Of a stretch of 64,000 bases of DNA, positions 27,828 through 38,133 are shown piece by piece (the first letter of the stretch is position 1; each line of letters opens with the position of its first letter). This DNA is from Elizabethkingia sp. YR214 (GTDB lineage: Bacteria > Bacteroidota > Bacteroidia > Flavobacteriales > Weeksellaceae). The notes under the pieces are model-generated. The model saw only the letters and a program-made list of their open reading frames with translations, made no database searches and was not told where the DNA came from. The stretch spans positions 1 to 64,000 of the forward strand of contig NZ_QBUH01000006.1 in the NCBI RefSeq assembly GCF_003058195.1, written 5' to 3'. A program made the translations under genes and the position numbers.

Positions 27828-28736
27828 GTAAGAGAAAAGTAGAAGAAAAACGAGAGAAAAAAGACCCGAAAAATTGAACCTAATTTTTGTTTAAAAGTGA
27901 TGAGGTTTTACTACAAATAATTTACTGTAGTGGAATAATAAAATTTAAGATTATCCGAGTTTATTTACCCGTAAAAAAAGAAGAGATATTTAAACAGATT
28001 CTTAGAATATATCCGTATCTGTACGCGTAAAAAAAACTTCATTACTATCTGTTCATGTATTGAGAAGATTAATATAAACCCAAATAAAGCGATGGGTTTT
28101 TCTGGGTTTTAAAACACCCCCACAGCTCTTTGGAATAATCTCTATCATACTATTTCCCATTGTCTACTACCCAAGTTTATGCCTCTTAATTCATTGCAGT
28201 TAATTACATGTTTAATTTTTACAAGCTTCACAATATTAGCCCAATGTATTTTAAACTCTCTTTTAATGACATGAGAATAGTTAAGGTGAATGAAACGACT
28301 TCATTCGCTTTAAATATTTTGAAGGCATCATTCATGTACTACATAGTCATAATATCTGTTTGACAACTGTAGGATCTAAGTAGGATATTATTTAATTACA
28401 TTTTACAAAAAAATAAAACCCAACTCCTGTAATTTAGTTTTTATGTAATTCTCTACATAGAGTTACGTGATTTGGTGAAAAGTCATTGCAATAAGGAAAG
28501 GGAGGTAGATACATCTTAATTTTTTGTATTAGCCATTAAAATATTTTAAACAGATTTTTGATATTTCAATTCCCTCTGTTCTGAATAATAGGTTATTTAT
28601 AAATACTAATCTTTCCTTTTGCTTTGATGATTAATTGGGACAAATGTGCCTTCTCCTGCGTAAAACAAAAGTCAGTTTAAGAAAGCTAACAAACTGATTT
28701 TTATATCCATAATAAACTAGTTGAATTATTATAAAT
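27828..28736. other. Long gap, no gene seen
   Basis: About 900 bases of AT-rich sequence with stops in all frames. I see no RNA gene, terminal repeat or promoter of good quality. It appears to be decayed element DNA. Confidence 0.45.
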
Positions 28737-28963
28737 ATGAAAAATCTTTACCTTATTGGTGCTGGTACACTTTTTTTTAGGAATGGATGTGTAGGCACAA
28801 AAAAAAGAAAGTGGACACAACTAAAACAAAACACATTGATGAAGTAGTTGTACTTGGTTACAATAGGAAGTTCACAAAATCAAAAGATGTTTCTGCTTCC
28901 TGTAGTGTTCGGGTGAATTACATTTGGAATAAATTACTCCTTGTAGATTTCTTTGGGACTTAA
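28737..28963 (+). pseudogene. SusC/RagA-like receptor, N-terminal relic
   Basis: A signal-peptide-like start (MKNLYLIGAGTLFF) and, after frameshifts, TKHIDEVVVLGYNRKFTKSK. This matches the start of SusC-type TonB-dependent receptors, where 'ΙΕΕVVV.GYG' marks the TonB box/plug entry. It stops soon after. It lies just upstream of an intact SusC gene, whose start is similar but not identical, so it is a separate lost receptor. Confidence 0.6.
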
Positions 28964-29182
28964 AATGGGTTCTACAATCTTCTTCTGTTATAAAATTTGT
29001 AGTAAAACTGAATATTTTCATCTTTAATACGGCTTTTATTCAAAGGCATGAAATTTAGGCTGTTTTGGGGATCTTTAAAACATTATGCGAATTTACTATT
29101 AAAATTTAAGAATATTTATTTTTTTTCACCAAATTAAATATAGTTAACACATATACAGTGGTTAAAAATCAAAATTATTAAT

Positions 29183-32100
29183 ATGAATGTAAAATTACGA
29201 GTACTAAGTGCAGGCGCTCTGTTCTTTATAGGGCAAGGCGCTATGGCACAAAAACAGAAAAAAGACACATCTTCTGTAAAAGAAATACAGGAAGTAACAG
29301 TGTCTACAGGCTATCAAAAACTGTCAAAAAGGACATTTACTGGTGCTGCCAGTAAAATTTCAGCAAAGGAATTAAAAGTCGAAGGAGTTCCGGATGTTAG
29401 CAGAATGATCGAAGGGAAAGTAGCAGGGGTTAATGTACAGAATATTACAGGAACATTCGGTACGGCTCCGAAAATTACCATTCGTGGAGCATCTTCGATA
29501 TTTGGTGACACAAAACCGTTATGGGTTATTGATGGGATTGTTCAGGAGGATATTGTTAATGTTTCTTTGCAGGAGTTAGCTTCCGGTAATGCTGCAACTT
29601 TACTTAGTTCGGCAGTTTCGGGGCTCAACAGTTCCGATGTGGAAAGTATAGAGGTGCTAAAAGATGCTTCGGCTACTTCCATCTATGGTTCCCGAGCAAT
29701 GAACGGAGTAGTTGTTGTAACTACAAAGAATGGAGGAAGAAGATCTAAAATGAATATTAGTTATTCTCAGGAACAAACCATTCGTGCGGTGCCCTCTTAT
29801 AGTCAATACAATATATTAAATTCTCAAGAGACCATGAGTATTTTGCAGGAAATGGAGGATAAGGGTTTTCTCGGTACTCCATCCGTAATGCAAGGACGAT
29901 ATAGCGGTCCTTATGGCTTGCTCGCTAGAGAAATATTTCAATATGACACCAATACGAATTCTTTTGGGGTTAAAAATAATTTGATTGATAGAAATGCCTT
30001 TTTGAGAAGGTATGAAATGGCAAATACGGATTGGTTTAAGCAATTGTTTAGGTCTTCTATTACTCAGAATCACTCTCTTAGCTTTAGCGGTGGTGGAGAA
30101 AATAATGCTTTTTATGCTTCATTAGGTATGTATTTTGATCCGGGATGGTCTATTGCAGACAAGGTTTCCCGATTAACTTCAAATATCAAAAATACCTTTT
30201 ATATTAGTGATAAGTTTAATGTAACCCTCTCTACAATTGCATCTGTACGGAATCAGAAAGCACCTGGGACTTATAATAGTACACCCGATGTTGTGTTTGG
30301 TAGTACTACCAGAGATTTTGATATCAACCCATTTAATTATGCTTTAAATACTTCCAGAGCTTTAAGACCCTATAATGATGCAGGGGAAAAAGAGTATTAC
30401 AGAGCTAACTGGGCTAATTTTAATATATTGAACGAACTTCAGAATAATAAAATTTCGCTTGATGTAAAGGATATTCGTTTTCAAGTGGATGGAAATTATA
30501 AAATATTACCGGAATTAACCTATAATTTCAATGTTTCGGCCAGATATGTTACCTCGAAAACAACACATGATATGTATGAGGGATCAAATGTTGCAAAGGC
30601 TTATAATGCAGCAGAAACAACCCTGATAAGAGATGCAAACATTTTCCTGTATAAAGATCCAAATGATCCGACGGCTCCCAAAACAGTAGTACTTCCCAAT
30701 GGTGGTATTAGAAAGAGGTTGGACAATTCTTTGGAATCATTTCTTGTAAGAAATACGCTTAATTACAGTAAAATTTTTAATGCAAGGCATGAATTAGACG
30801 TGTTTTTAGGTCAGGAAGTGAGATATGTCAACAGGTCTTCTGAGGATTATACTGCATTTGGATTGCAATATGACAAAGGATTGATTCCGTTCACAGATCC
30901 TAATATATTAGCGAAAATGATTAATGAAGGGAACAATTATTTTGGAATGAGTGAAGAGAGGGAAAGAGCTGTTAGTTTTTTCGGAAAACTGAATTATACT
31001 TTTGACCGGAAATATACACTTGCACTAACAGGTCGTTATGATGCTTCGAACAGACAGGGGCAAAGCACTTCTTCAAGATGGTTGCCTACTTATACCGTCA
31101 GTGGTAAATGGAATATGAAGAATGAAAACTTTTTGAAAAATAACCAAACTATTTCTGCACTGAATTTAAGAGGTTCTTATGGTCTAACGGCTACCTCCGG
31201 GCCCGCAACTAATTCACTTGCAATTTATAGAAACTCGGTTACTCTTAGACAATTTATAAAAGATAGAGAAAGTGCTCTTTTTATTGATCAGTTACAAAAT
31301 GCAGATTTAACATGGGAAAAGCAGTATGAAACTAATATTGGGGTAGATTTATCATTGTTTCATAACCGAGTTCAGTTTGTTGCGGATGTTTACCAAAGAA
31401 AAGCTTTTGACCTTATAGACTGGGTAACTACATCGGGTATCGGAGGACAAAAACTAAAGCAGGGTAACAATGCCAACATGAAAACTAAAGGTATAGAATT
31501 TTCACTTACTCATGTGAATTTCTCAACTCATAAATTTAGATGGTCGAGCACCTGGAATGCGTCATATTATAAACAAGAGATTACCCATCTGGAAAATAAA
31601 GCAATGCTTTTTGATCTTGTTGGAACAACCGGGGGTAACGTAATAGGACGACCAAGAAACAGTATATTCTCATATCATTTTGAAGGTTTGGACAATCAAG
31701 GTTTACCAATCCTTGTAACCGCAGATGGCTCTAAAAATATTTTAGATATTAATTTTCAGGATAGAGAAAATCCTACAAAATATCTAAAATATGAAGGTAG
31801 TATAGAGCCTAATAAGACTATCAGCCTTACGAATACTTTTAAGTATGACAACTGGTCAGTTTCATTCTTGGTTGTAGCCTCAGGAGGTAATAAAATACGT
31901 CTGACTCCTGCGTTTGCAAGTGAGTATAGTGATATTACAGTGTTTACAAAAGATTATACAAATCGCTGGATAAGACCTGGAGACGAACAATATACTAATG
32001 TACCTGTTATTGCAGACAAAAGATTAATTAATCAAATTGGAGGATCTGACATCCAAAAACTATATAATGCTTATAATTACTCGGACGAAAGAATAGCAAG

Positions 32101-32329
32101 CGGAGATTTTGTAAGATTAAAAGATGTTTCTGTAGCCTATGAATTTCCACAAGAAGTGAAATCAAGAATCGGATTGACATCATTTGGACTGAAACTTAGT
32201 GCAGCAAATCCATGGCTTATTTATTCTGATAAAAAGCTAAGAGGTGAAGATCCTGAATTTTTTCGTTCTGGAGGTGTTTCAGCTCCTATTACTAAGCAAT
32301 ATACCTTAACCCTAAATATAGGTTTTTAA
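29183..32329 (+). CDS. SusC/RagA-family TonB-dependent outer-membrane receptor
   Basis: Receptor of 1048 residues with a signal peptide ending at AMAQ. The TonB-box region is KEIQEVTVSTGYQK, followed by the plug (SRMIEGKVAGVNVQ, TIRGASSIFG, PLWVIDGI, SIEVLKDASATSIYGSRAMN, GVVVVTTKNG) and a 22-strand barrel ending in YTLTLNIGF. The usual carboxypeptidase-like N-terminal domain is absent. It imports an oligomer with its SusD partner, encoded 11 bases downstream. The substrate cannot be deduced; the next genes suggest a peptide or metal-containing ligand. Confidence 0.95.
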   Translation: MNVKLRVLSAGALFFIGQGAMAQKQKKDTSSVKEIQEVTVSTGYQKLSKRTFTGAASKISAKELKVEGVPDVSRMIEGKVAGVNVQNITGTFGTAPKITIRGASSIFGDTKPLWVIDGIVQEDIVNVSLQELASGNAATLLSSAVSGLNSSDVESIEVLKDASATSIYGSRAMNGVVVVTTKNGGRRSKMNISYSQEQTIRAVPSYSQYNILNSQETMSILQEMEDKGFLGTPSVMQGRYSGPYGLLAREIFQYDTNTNSFGVKNNLIDRNAFLRRYEMANTDWFKQLFRSSITQNHSLSFSGGGENNAFYASLGMYFDPGWSIADKVSRLTSNIKNTFYISDKFNVTLSTIASVRNQKAPGTYNSTPDVVFGSTTRDFDINPFNYALNTSRALRPYNDAGEKEYYRANWANFNILNELQNNKISLDVKDIRFQVDGNYKILPELTYNFNVSARYVTSKTTHDMYEGSNVAKAYNAAETTLIRDANIFLYKDPNDPTAPKTVVLPNGGIRKRLDNSLESFLVRNTLNYSKIFNARHELDVFLGQEVRYVNRSSEDYTAFGLQYDKGLIPFTDPNILAKMINEGNNYFGMSEERERAVSFFGKLNYTFDRKYTLALTGRYDASNRQGQSTSSRWLPTYTVSGKWNMKNENFLKNNQTISALNLRGSYGLTATSGPATNSLAIYRNSVTLRQFIKDRESALFIDQLQNADLTWEKQYETNIGVDLSLFHNRVQFVADVYQRKAFDLIDWVTTSGIGGQKLKQGNNANMKTKGIEFSLTHVNFSTHKFRWSSTWNASYYKQEITHLENKAMLFDLVGTTGGNVIGRPRNSIFSYHFEGLDNQGLPILVTADGSKNILDINFQDRENPTKYLKYEGSIEPNKTISLTNTFKYDNWSVSFLVVASGGNKIRLTPAFASEYSDITVFTKDYTNRWIRPGDEQYTNVPVIADKRLINQIGGSDIQKLYNAYNYSDERIASGDFVRLKDVSVAYEFPQEVKSRIGLTSFGLKLSAANPWLIYSDKKLRGEDPEFFRSGGVSAPITKQYTLTLNIGF

Positions 32330-32340
32330 AATTTTAAAAA

Positions 32341-33822
32341 ATGAAAAACAATAAAATATTCTTATCATTAGCAGTTATATTATGGCTTACAAGCTGTAAT
32401 GATATGCTTTCGGAGTTGCCAGATAACCGTACAGTATTGGACTCTCCGGAGAAGATATCAGAGATATTGGTAAATGCTTATCCTAAAGGCACCTATATGG
32501 ATTTTACAGAAACTATGTCTGATAATACCTACGATACAGAGCAAACCAATGTATCCAGAGAAGAAAATACGAAAGCCTTTAAATGGGAAATAATAACTAC
32601 TACAGACAGTGATACTCCATCCAATTTCTGGGATGAGAGCTATAGTGCTATTGCTCATGCTAATCAGGCATTGGATGCTATTCAGAAATCTGACACCCCG
32701 GCATCTTTAGCTAAACAAAAGGGAGAAGCACTTGTTGCAAGAGCATACAATCATTTTATGCTATTACAAATTTTTAGCATGGCATACAATCCCAGTACAG
32801 CAGACAAAACACTGGGGATTCCTTATGTAAAAGAAGTAGAAAGTTCTCTGAAAAAACAATATACGAGACAATCTATGAAAGAGGTAATGGATAATATACA
32901 GCATGATCTGGAAGAAGGTTTACCGCTTATAAAAGATGATTATAAAGAACCCAAATATCATTTTACTAAAAATGCAGCTAAAGCTTTTGCTACGAGATTT
33001 TATTTGGTAAAGGGGGACTTTGCCAAGGTTGTAGAGAATGCGGGCTACTTGGGTACCAGACCGACAATAATAAGAAGTTGGGAGGGTTTTTCTGCATTGG
33101 GGATATATGAACGATTAGCAAATTATAGTTCTAGTTCGGTTAGTACCAATTTGTTATTATCAACTGAATACTCTACCTATGGTATGAGAAAATTACCAAG
33201 TGACAGATTTGCATTACCTAAAAAAATGGTAACACAAATATTTAGTTCGGGCAAGAATCCCACAGGAAAAGCTTGGTATTATTCAACGGTTTCTTCTAAC
33301 CAAATAAATGATTTTATTCCAAAATTCGACGAATATTTCAAGATTACCAACCCAACAGCAGGTATAGGCTATGCAATGTATAATTATACTTTATTATCTA
33401 ATGATGAAGCTTACCTTAATAAATTAGAGGCTTTGGTCATGTTAAATAGAATTGATGAAGCAGTAGATGGTTATAATTATTTTATTTCTACAAGAACTAG
33501 AGCATTCAACCCTGCTACAGATAATCTTACTTTTGACAAAATCAAGAGTTTTTATCAGACCAAAATCACTCCTGATGAAATGGCTCCTTTTTATGCACTA
33601 ACAGATAATCAAAAAATTATGGTTAAGGCTATTTTAGAAATTAAAAAACTAGAGTTTTATCATGAAGGTTTAAGATGGTTTGATATAAAAAGGATGAATA
33701 TGCCTGTATCTCATACCATTCTGGGAGAAGCACCAATGATACTTACAAAAGATGACCCAAGAAGAGCCGTACAGATCCCACAATATGTTATTGCAGAAGG
33801 TATACAAGCAAATCCAAGATAA
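32341..33822 (+). CDS. SusD/RagB-family nutrient-binding lipoprotein
   Basis: Lipoprotein of 493 residues (lipobox LTSC, then NDMLSELPDN). The family helices are clear: FWDESYSAIAHANQALDAI, GEALVARAYNHFMLLQIFS, KNAAKAFATRFYLVKGDFAKV, and the C-terminal ILEIKKLEFYHEGLRWFDIKR. SusD proteins cap the SusC barrel and hold the ligand at the cell surface. It follows SusC closely and is the second gene of a four-gene operon. Confidence 0.94.
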   Translation: MKNNKIFLSLAVILWLTSCNDMLSELPDNRTVLDSPEKISEILVNAYPKGTYMDFTETMSDNTYDTEQTNVSREENTKAFKWEIITTTDSDTPSNFWDESYSAIAHANQALDAIQKSDTPASLAKQKGEALVARAYNHFMLLQIFSMAYNPSTADKTLGIPYVKEVESSLKKQYTRQSMKEVMDNIQHDLEEGLPLIKDDYKEPKYHFTKNAAKAFATRFYLVKGDFAKVVENAGYLGTRPTIIRSWEGFSALGIYERLANYSSSSVSTNLLLSTEYSTYGMRKLPSDRFALPKKMVTQIFSSGKNPTGKAWYYSTVSSNQINDFIPKFDEYFKITNPTAGIGYAMYNYTLLSNDEAYLNKLEALVMLNRIDEAVDGYNYFISTRTRAFNPATDNLTFDKIKSFYQTKITPDEMAPFYALTDNQKIMVKAILEIKKLEFYHEGLRWFDIKRMNMPVSHTILGEAPMILTKDDPRRAVQIPQYVIAEGIQANPR

Positions 33823-33836
33823 TAAGAAATAAAAAA

Positions 33837-34751
33837 ATGAAAAAATATAATTTATTAAAAAAGGCAAGTCTACTATTGTTATTTGTTATCATCAGTAGTT
33901 GCAGACAAGATAATGAAAAACTAGGCGACAGTATTTTAGTTGATCAACTGCCTTATACCCCAAATGCGACAGATGTTTGGTTAAAAACAAATTTTGAAAT
34001 CCCTTTTAATATTGCTGCGCTATATCGTTGGGAGCCACAGTATGTTGACTATAATAGGTATCTTTTCCCTCCGAAAGTTACTAGTGTCAAGCCAGCAATG
34101 GAAATTGTAAAGACAATGTGGGTTGATACTTATTCTAAAATAGGAGGTAATGACTTTCTAAAAAAGCTTGCTCCAAGAGAAATCATTCTAATTGGTGGAG
34201 TGAATAAGAATAAAGAAGGTACTATTACTTTAGGTGTTGCTGAGGGTGGAGTTCGTTTTACTCTTTTTCAGACGGATGATCTAATTGATAAGATAACGGA
34301 TAAGAATGCAAGTTCAGATAGTAAAAAAGTTCAGATTAGACAATTTATCCATACCGTTCAACATGAATATGTTCATATCCTGAACCAAAATAAGCCGTAT
34401 GATGAAAAGGCACTTCAGGCTATTGTTAGAGAAGGAGGATTAGGACAATATAAATCGGATTGGTATTCGGATAGTGATGATGTTGCAAGAGAGAAAGGCT
34501 TTATCACTGCTTATGCCCAGTCTAATATTGGTGAAGATTTTGCTGAAATGGCTTCTTTTATGCTTCAATATTCTAAAAGCGAATATGATGTAATTATAAA
34601 TAATATAAAAGAAGCTAAAGCTAAAAATCTTATCAGAGCTAAAGAGAAGCTGGTTGTTGATTATTATAAGGACAAGTTCGATATTAATTTTTATGACCTT
34701 GTTGCGGAATCTGATAAAAATTCTCAAATAGTTTTTAATTTATATAAATAA
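33837..34751 (+). CDS. Substrate import-associated zinc metallohydrolase lipoprotein
   Basis: Lipoprotein of 304 residues (lipobox ISSC). The zinc site is FIHTVQHEYVHILNQNK, an HExxH motif, and EDFAEMASFML downstream offers a third-ligand region. This fits the family of putative zinc-binding lipoproteins seen next to SusC/SusD pairs. It probably acts outside on a peptide-like or other polymer being imported, but the substrate is unknown. It is separated from SusD by 14 bases and from the next gene by 6, so they share an operon. Confidence 0.9.
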   Translation: MKKYNLLKKASLLLLFVIISSCRQDNEKLGDSILVDQLPYTPNATDVWLKTNFEIPFNIAALYRWEPQYVDYNRYLFPPKVTSVKPAMEIVKTMWVDTYSKIGGNDFLKKLAPREIILIGGVNKNKEGTITLGVAEGGVRFTLFQTDDLIDKITDKNASSDSKKVQIRQFIHTVQHEYVHILNQNKPYDEKALQAIVREGGLGQYKSDWYSDSDDVAREKGFITAYAQSNIGEDFAEMASFMLQYSKSEYDVIINNIKEAKAKNLIRAKEKLVVDYYKDKFDINFYDLVAESDKNSQIVFNLYK

Positions 34752-34757
34752 GTAAAA

Positions 34758-36143
34758 ATGACAACAAAATATTTTAAATTACATATTATACTTCTATTAT
34801 TAGCGATGCTCTTATTCTGGGGGTGTAATTCTAACAGAGATTCTGAGAATTTTACTCAGACTCCGTCAGAACGTATAGTACAGGCTAAATCTGAGTTAAG
34901 GAATATACTGACGAACTCTAAAGATGGCTGGAAGATGATTTATTTTACAAAAGATTCAGAGTTTGGAGGATATACTCACCTAATGAGTTTTACACCAGAT
35001 GGGAAGGTAACTATGGCTTCCGATTTTAACGAAGATGCCCTAACGGCAAGTGCTAGTGACTATGAGCTACAATCAAGCTATGCCCCGAATTTAGTGTTTA
35101 CAACAAAAAATAAGATACATTTATTGTCAGATTCTAATAATTCTCCTGGTAGTCAAGCTGGAGCAGGTTATAAGGGAGATTTCGAATTCGTGTATCAGAA
35201 AACCGATGAAAAGGGGAATATCATTTTTAGGACAGCAAGAAGTAACACTATGATTATTTTTACGAAAGCCACCGCAGACGACTGGGCTAATCTTCCCAAG
35301 AACCTCAATACCGAAAACAATGTTTTTTCGCCAGATCCTGATAATACCCCGTATTTCAGTCTTATTCAAATAAAAAATGGGGATAAAGTATCGAATTATA
35401 CATTCAGTTATAGCCAAATAAAAAGATTCTTAACCTTAGACAAGCAAAGTGCAACAGATGCTTTCAATGTTAAATATGGTGTAGGCTTCAAAGAGAATTC
35501 AATTGTATTAAGCCCGGCAATGAAAATAGGCAATGAAGAAGTATCAGAATTGGTATACGATCCGGTAGCTAAAAAATATATAGGTAAAACTGCACAGGGT
35601 GATGTGTCTTTAAACTTTACCAGTGTACCACCTAATACGGATATTTTTATGGGCAAGGAAATTGTAAATGGTCTATCGCTTACAAATGCTTATATTAGTC
35701 CTTACTCTATGCAAGATGCAATAGCTATGACTAATTTAGGTAGTAAAACTATTTCTGCTGTTAAGAATACCGGTAGCTATACTTATACTCTTAATCAGGT
35801 TACATTTTATTTTAATTATATGGAAAACGGACAAAAGATAAATAAAATTGTGTATCAATTAAATATCGGAAATATAACACACTATGTGGATATTGCCTTA
35901 GGAGCTAATAATACTGTTGTTTTAACCGACAAAAACTGGGTACCCGATTTTGTTACTACCCATCCCGATTTTGCTCCGTTAATGACTTTGGATAAATATC
36001 TAACGGACCCCAAAGGACTTTATCTGAAGAGAGAGAATTATACTGTAATTTATTCTAACCCAATTATTAGTTTAAAGGCAGCGTCTTCACTTGCTATTAA
36101 GAGTGGTGCATTCGGAATGTCTACATACAATCTGAATCCTTAA
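34758..36143 (+). CDS. DUF4302-type lipoprotein
   Basis: Lipoprotein of 461 residues (lipobox FWGC). The start of the mature protein (SERIVQAKSELRNILTNSKD, GWKMIYFTKDSEFGGYTHLM) is characteristic of DUF4302 proteins, which occur with SusC/SusD and the zinc metallohydrolase in many Bacteroidota. The rest is strand-rich without catalytic motif. It likely sits on the cell surface and helps capture the ligand. It is the last gene of the operon and is followed by a hairpin terminator. Confidence 0.85.
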   Translation: MTTKYFKLHIILLLLAMLLFWGCNSNRDSENFTQTPSERIVQAKSELRNILTNSKDGWKMIYFTKDSEFGGYTHLMSFTPDGKVTMASDFNEDALTASASDYELQSSYAPNLVFTTKNKIHLLSDSNNSPGSQAGAGYKGDFEFVYQKTDEKGNIIFRTARSNTMIIFTKATADDWANLPKNLNTENNVFSPDPDNTPYFSLIQIKNGDKVSNYTFSYSQIKRFLTLDKQSATDAFNVKYGVGFKENSIVLSPAMKIGNEEVSELVYDPVAKKYIGKTAQGDVSLNFTSVPPNTDIFMGKEIVNGLSLTNAYISPYSMQDAIAMTNLGSKTISAVKNTGSYTYTLNQVTFYFNYMENGQKINKIVYQLNIGNITHYVDIALGANNTVVLTDKNWVPDFVTTHPDFAPLMTLDKYLTDPKGLYLKRENYTVIYSNPIISLKAASSLAIKSGAFGMSTYNLNP

Positions 36144-36329
36144 GGTTTTACAAGAAACTAAAAGAGGTCTGAAGACCTTGTTTCAATAAAATTAAAACAG
36201 ATACTGAAGAGCTCTCTATATTGTAAATACAGTTTTGAAGATTTATATAATCTCATTAGGTTCTTCTAAAATATGACTAGTCCTAAATAAGCGTTACAGA
36301 TTAATAGGATAAAAACACAAGTATATTAT

Positions 36330-36370
36330 GAGATAGTTGCTGGGGCATCCAACAACTATCTCTGTTTTTA
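36330..36370 (+). terminator. Terminator after the SusC/SusD operon
   Basis: Stem GAGATAGTTG / CAACTATCTC with a 13-base loop, then TGTTTTTAT. It lies about 190 bases after the last gene of the operon. Confidence 0.7.
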
Positions 36371-36419
36371 TAGGTTCTTATTTTAACACGATCTTGTTTG
36401 TGTATTTGCGGATATTTCC

Positions 36420-36999
36420 ATGAGGGATCAACTGTACAATGTATTAAGTACTGCTTTTTTCAGTGATTGGAATTGGGGAGGTTTCCTAAAAGCTATAGCA
36501 TTTGGAGCCTTAGGAGGTGCTGTTTCTGTGGGAATAGGAAGTTTATTCCAGGCGGCTGCCCATAGTATCTCTCAAGGTATTTCTAAGTGCGGTACAAGGA
36601 GGAGACTTTTTACCGGCTTTTGCTTCAGGTGGCTTTAGGAGCTTAGGAGCAGGTGCATTTGGTCTTATGGGCGGTAGCTTTGCTAACAGTGCAGTTGGAA
36701 CAGTTGTTTTCGGAGCAATCGCCGGTGGAATTGGTTCTGCACGAACAGGAGGAAATTTCTGGCAGGGAGTTGTCATCGGAGGTATTGTAGCTGGATTAAA
36801 TCATGCATTTCACAAAACTAATGAGCCTCAAAATAAAGAAAATGATAATGGAGATGACAAAGGGTATAAAATTTTAAGGAAGGTTTTCACGTTTTCAAAA
36901 ACCCAAGCACTATACGTTCTCGCTGAGAGGCTTGGAATAGCTGGCTCATTTACAATTAGTGGCACATTATATATAAATATAGCAAATATTAGAAATTGA
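36420..36999 (+). pseudogene. Rhs/YD-repeat toxin, C-terminal relic
   Basis: Two overlapping frames read as one C-terminal end of an Rhs-type polymorphic toxin: FFSDWNWGGFLKAIAFGALG, SIGSLFQAAAHSISQGISK-like sequence, then after a frameshift near 36585 GGDFLPAFASGGFRSLGAG, GTVVFGAIAGGIGSARTGG, NFWQGVVIGGIVAGLNHAFH, and a variable tail of about 60 residues. The Gly/Ala-rich pre-toxin region is typical of this family. The Rhs core upstream is missing and no immunity gene is obvious. Confidence 0.6.
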
Positions 37000-37984
37000 A
37001 AACGCTTAGTCAAAAAAGCTAGAAAAGTACAAAGAGTAGTGCAAATGTCGTGCTATTATTAAAAACAAAAAAGCTAAACCATTGATAATAAATAGTTTAG
37101 CCTTTCATTCTGCGGAAAGTGAGGCTCTTGATTTACACCACATTAAAACACAACAAACAATCATTTCATTGAATTGCAGCATTTTACATACATCCATAAC
37201 ACAATAGAAATCAATAAAACACAATAAACCTACCCTGTTTTAGTCCCTGATTTTATAACTAGGGACTAAAAAAATTCCTACATAAATAGTTATACATATA
37301 TACTTTTTATGGCTTTTTTCTCGCAAATTCGTACCCTAAATTCTCTACTTTTAAGTTGTCTCGTTTTTCGGGAAGAGGTCAACAACAAAAAAACATCCTC
37401 TACGAGGATGCTTAAATTTAATAAGATATATTAATAATACTATACCTATTTCAAAATCTTCACATCAGATTCCTTAATATTATAGTATTTAGCTACAGCA
37501 TCATAGTCTTGATAGTTCACAGGTGAAGTTCCAACATTTCCTTTAGTACTTGCTTGTGCAGACGCAGACATGTTGCCTGGTATAATAACAGCTCTGAATC
37601 TCTAAGAAATAAAAAGCAACCTGAAAAAACTCAGAATAAACAGTTGCAATTACAAGATAATGTAGAGCAAGAGTAACAAAATTTTAACCTCATAATTTTG
37701 TACTTTAGCTAACTTCTTAGAGTTGTTTTTACTCTTACTTTTATATGGTCACTTTAAACAACATTTGACTGTTCACTTTCACAAGAATCTACAATCAACA
37801 GAATAAGATACAATCTTTGGAGTTGTACAGTGAAGTTCTTTTTTTTCATTGTCTAAGTATTAATTAGATTTTGAAAACTTCAAGTTGTCTGGGGAGACGG
37901 TAGATAGGTTTGTACATATTTTGTACACATCTACTATTAAGAAATTCAATATTGCCCTAATTAAAGGGCTTTACTGAAATAATG
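37000..37984. other. Long gap before tRNA-Ser with small relics
   Basis: About 985 bases without an intact gene. A hairpin at 37073-37101 (GCTAAAC/GTTTAGC) may end the Rhs relic. A minus-strand hairpin AGCATCCTC/GAGGATGTTTTTT at 37388-37412 is a good terminator. A fragment at 37446-37600 on the minus strand reads AVIIPGNMSASAQASTKGN and then VGTSPVNYQDYDAVAKYYNI, ending at TAG. A short lipoprotein-like start (MKKKNFTVQLQRLYLILLIV, DSC) lies at 37849 on the minus strand. At 37111 there is a 13/14 match to the 3' end of the tRNA-Ser gene. Confidence 0.45.
37388..37412 (-). terminator. Minus-strand terminator
   Basis: Stem GCATCCTC / GAGGATGT with a 3-base loop and seven T on the minus strand. 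The gene it once served is now only a relic (stop at 37446). Confidence 0.65.
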
Positions 37985-38069
37985 CGGAGAGTGAGGGATT
38001 CGAACCCCCGGACCTGTTACAGTCAACAGTTTTCAAGACTGCCGCAATCGACCACTCTGCCAACTCTCC
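37985..38069 (-). tRNA. tRNA-Ser (anticodon TGA)
   Basis: The minus strand folds as a class II tRNA: acceptor GGAGAGT / ACTCTCC with discriminator G, a D-arm GGCAGAGTGGTC, the anticodon loop CTTGAAA (TGA) on a CAGT/ACTG stem, a long variable arm, and GGTTCGAATCC in the T-arm. The length of 85 fits serine. The 3' end faces the accessory region, a usual integration target. Confidence 0.96.
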
Positions 38070-38100
38070 TTTCAAATTCTGTTCTGAATTTTTAGTGGTG

Positions 38101-38133
38101 CAAATATAGGGGGATTTATCGTTACACTCCAAA
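38101..38133 (-). promoter_or_regulatory. Promoter of tRNA-Ser
   Basis: Minus strand TTTG-N21-TATATTTG, an excellent Bacteroidota promoter ending about 32 bases before the tRNA. Confidence 0.75.

Noticed and set aside
26000-29000. CRISPR array or tandem repeats in the gene-poor stretch
   Set aside because: No regularly spaced direct repeats were found.
36543-36776. Minus-strand proline-rich frame over the Rhs relic
   Set aside because: It is the antisense of a Gly/Ala-rich coding region, which produces Pro/Ala-rich shadow frames.
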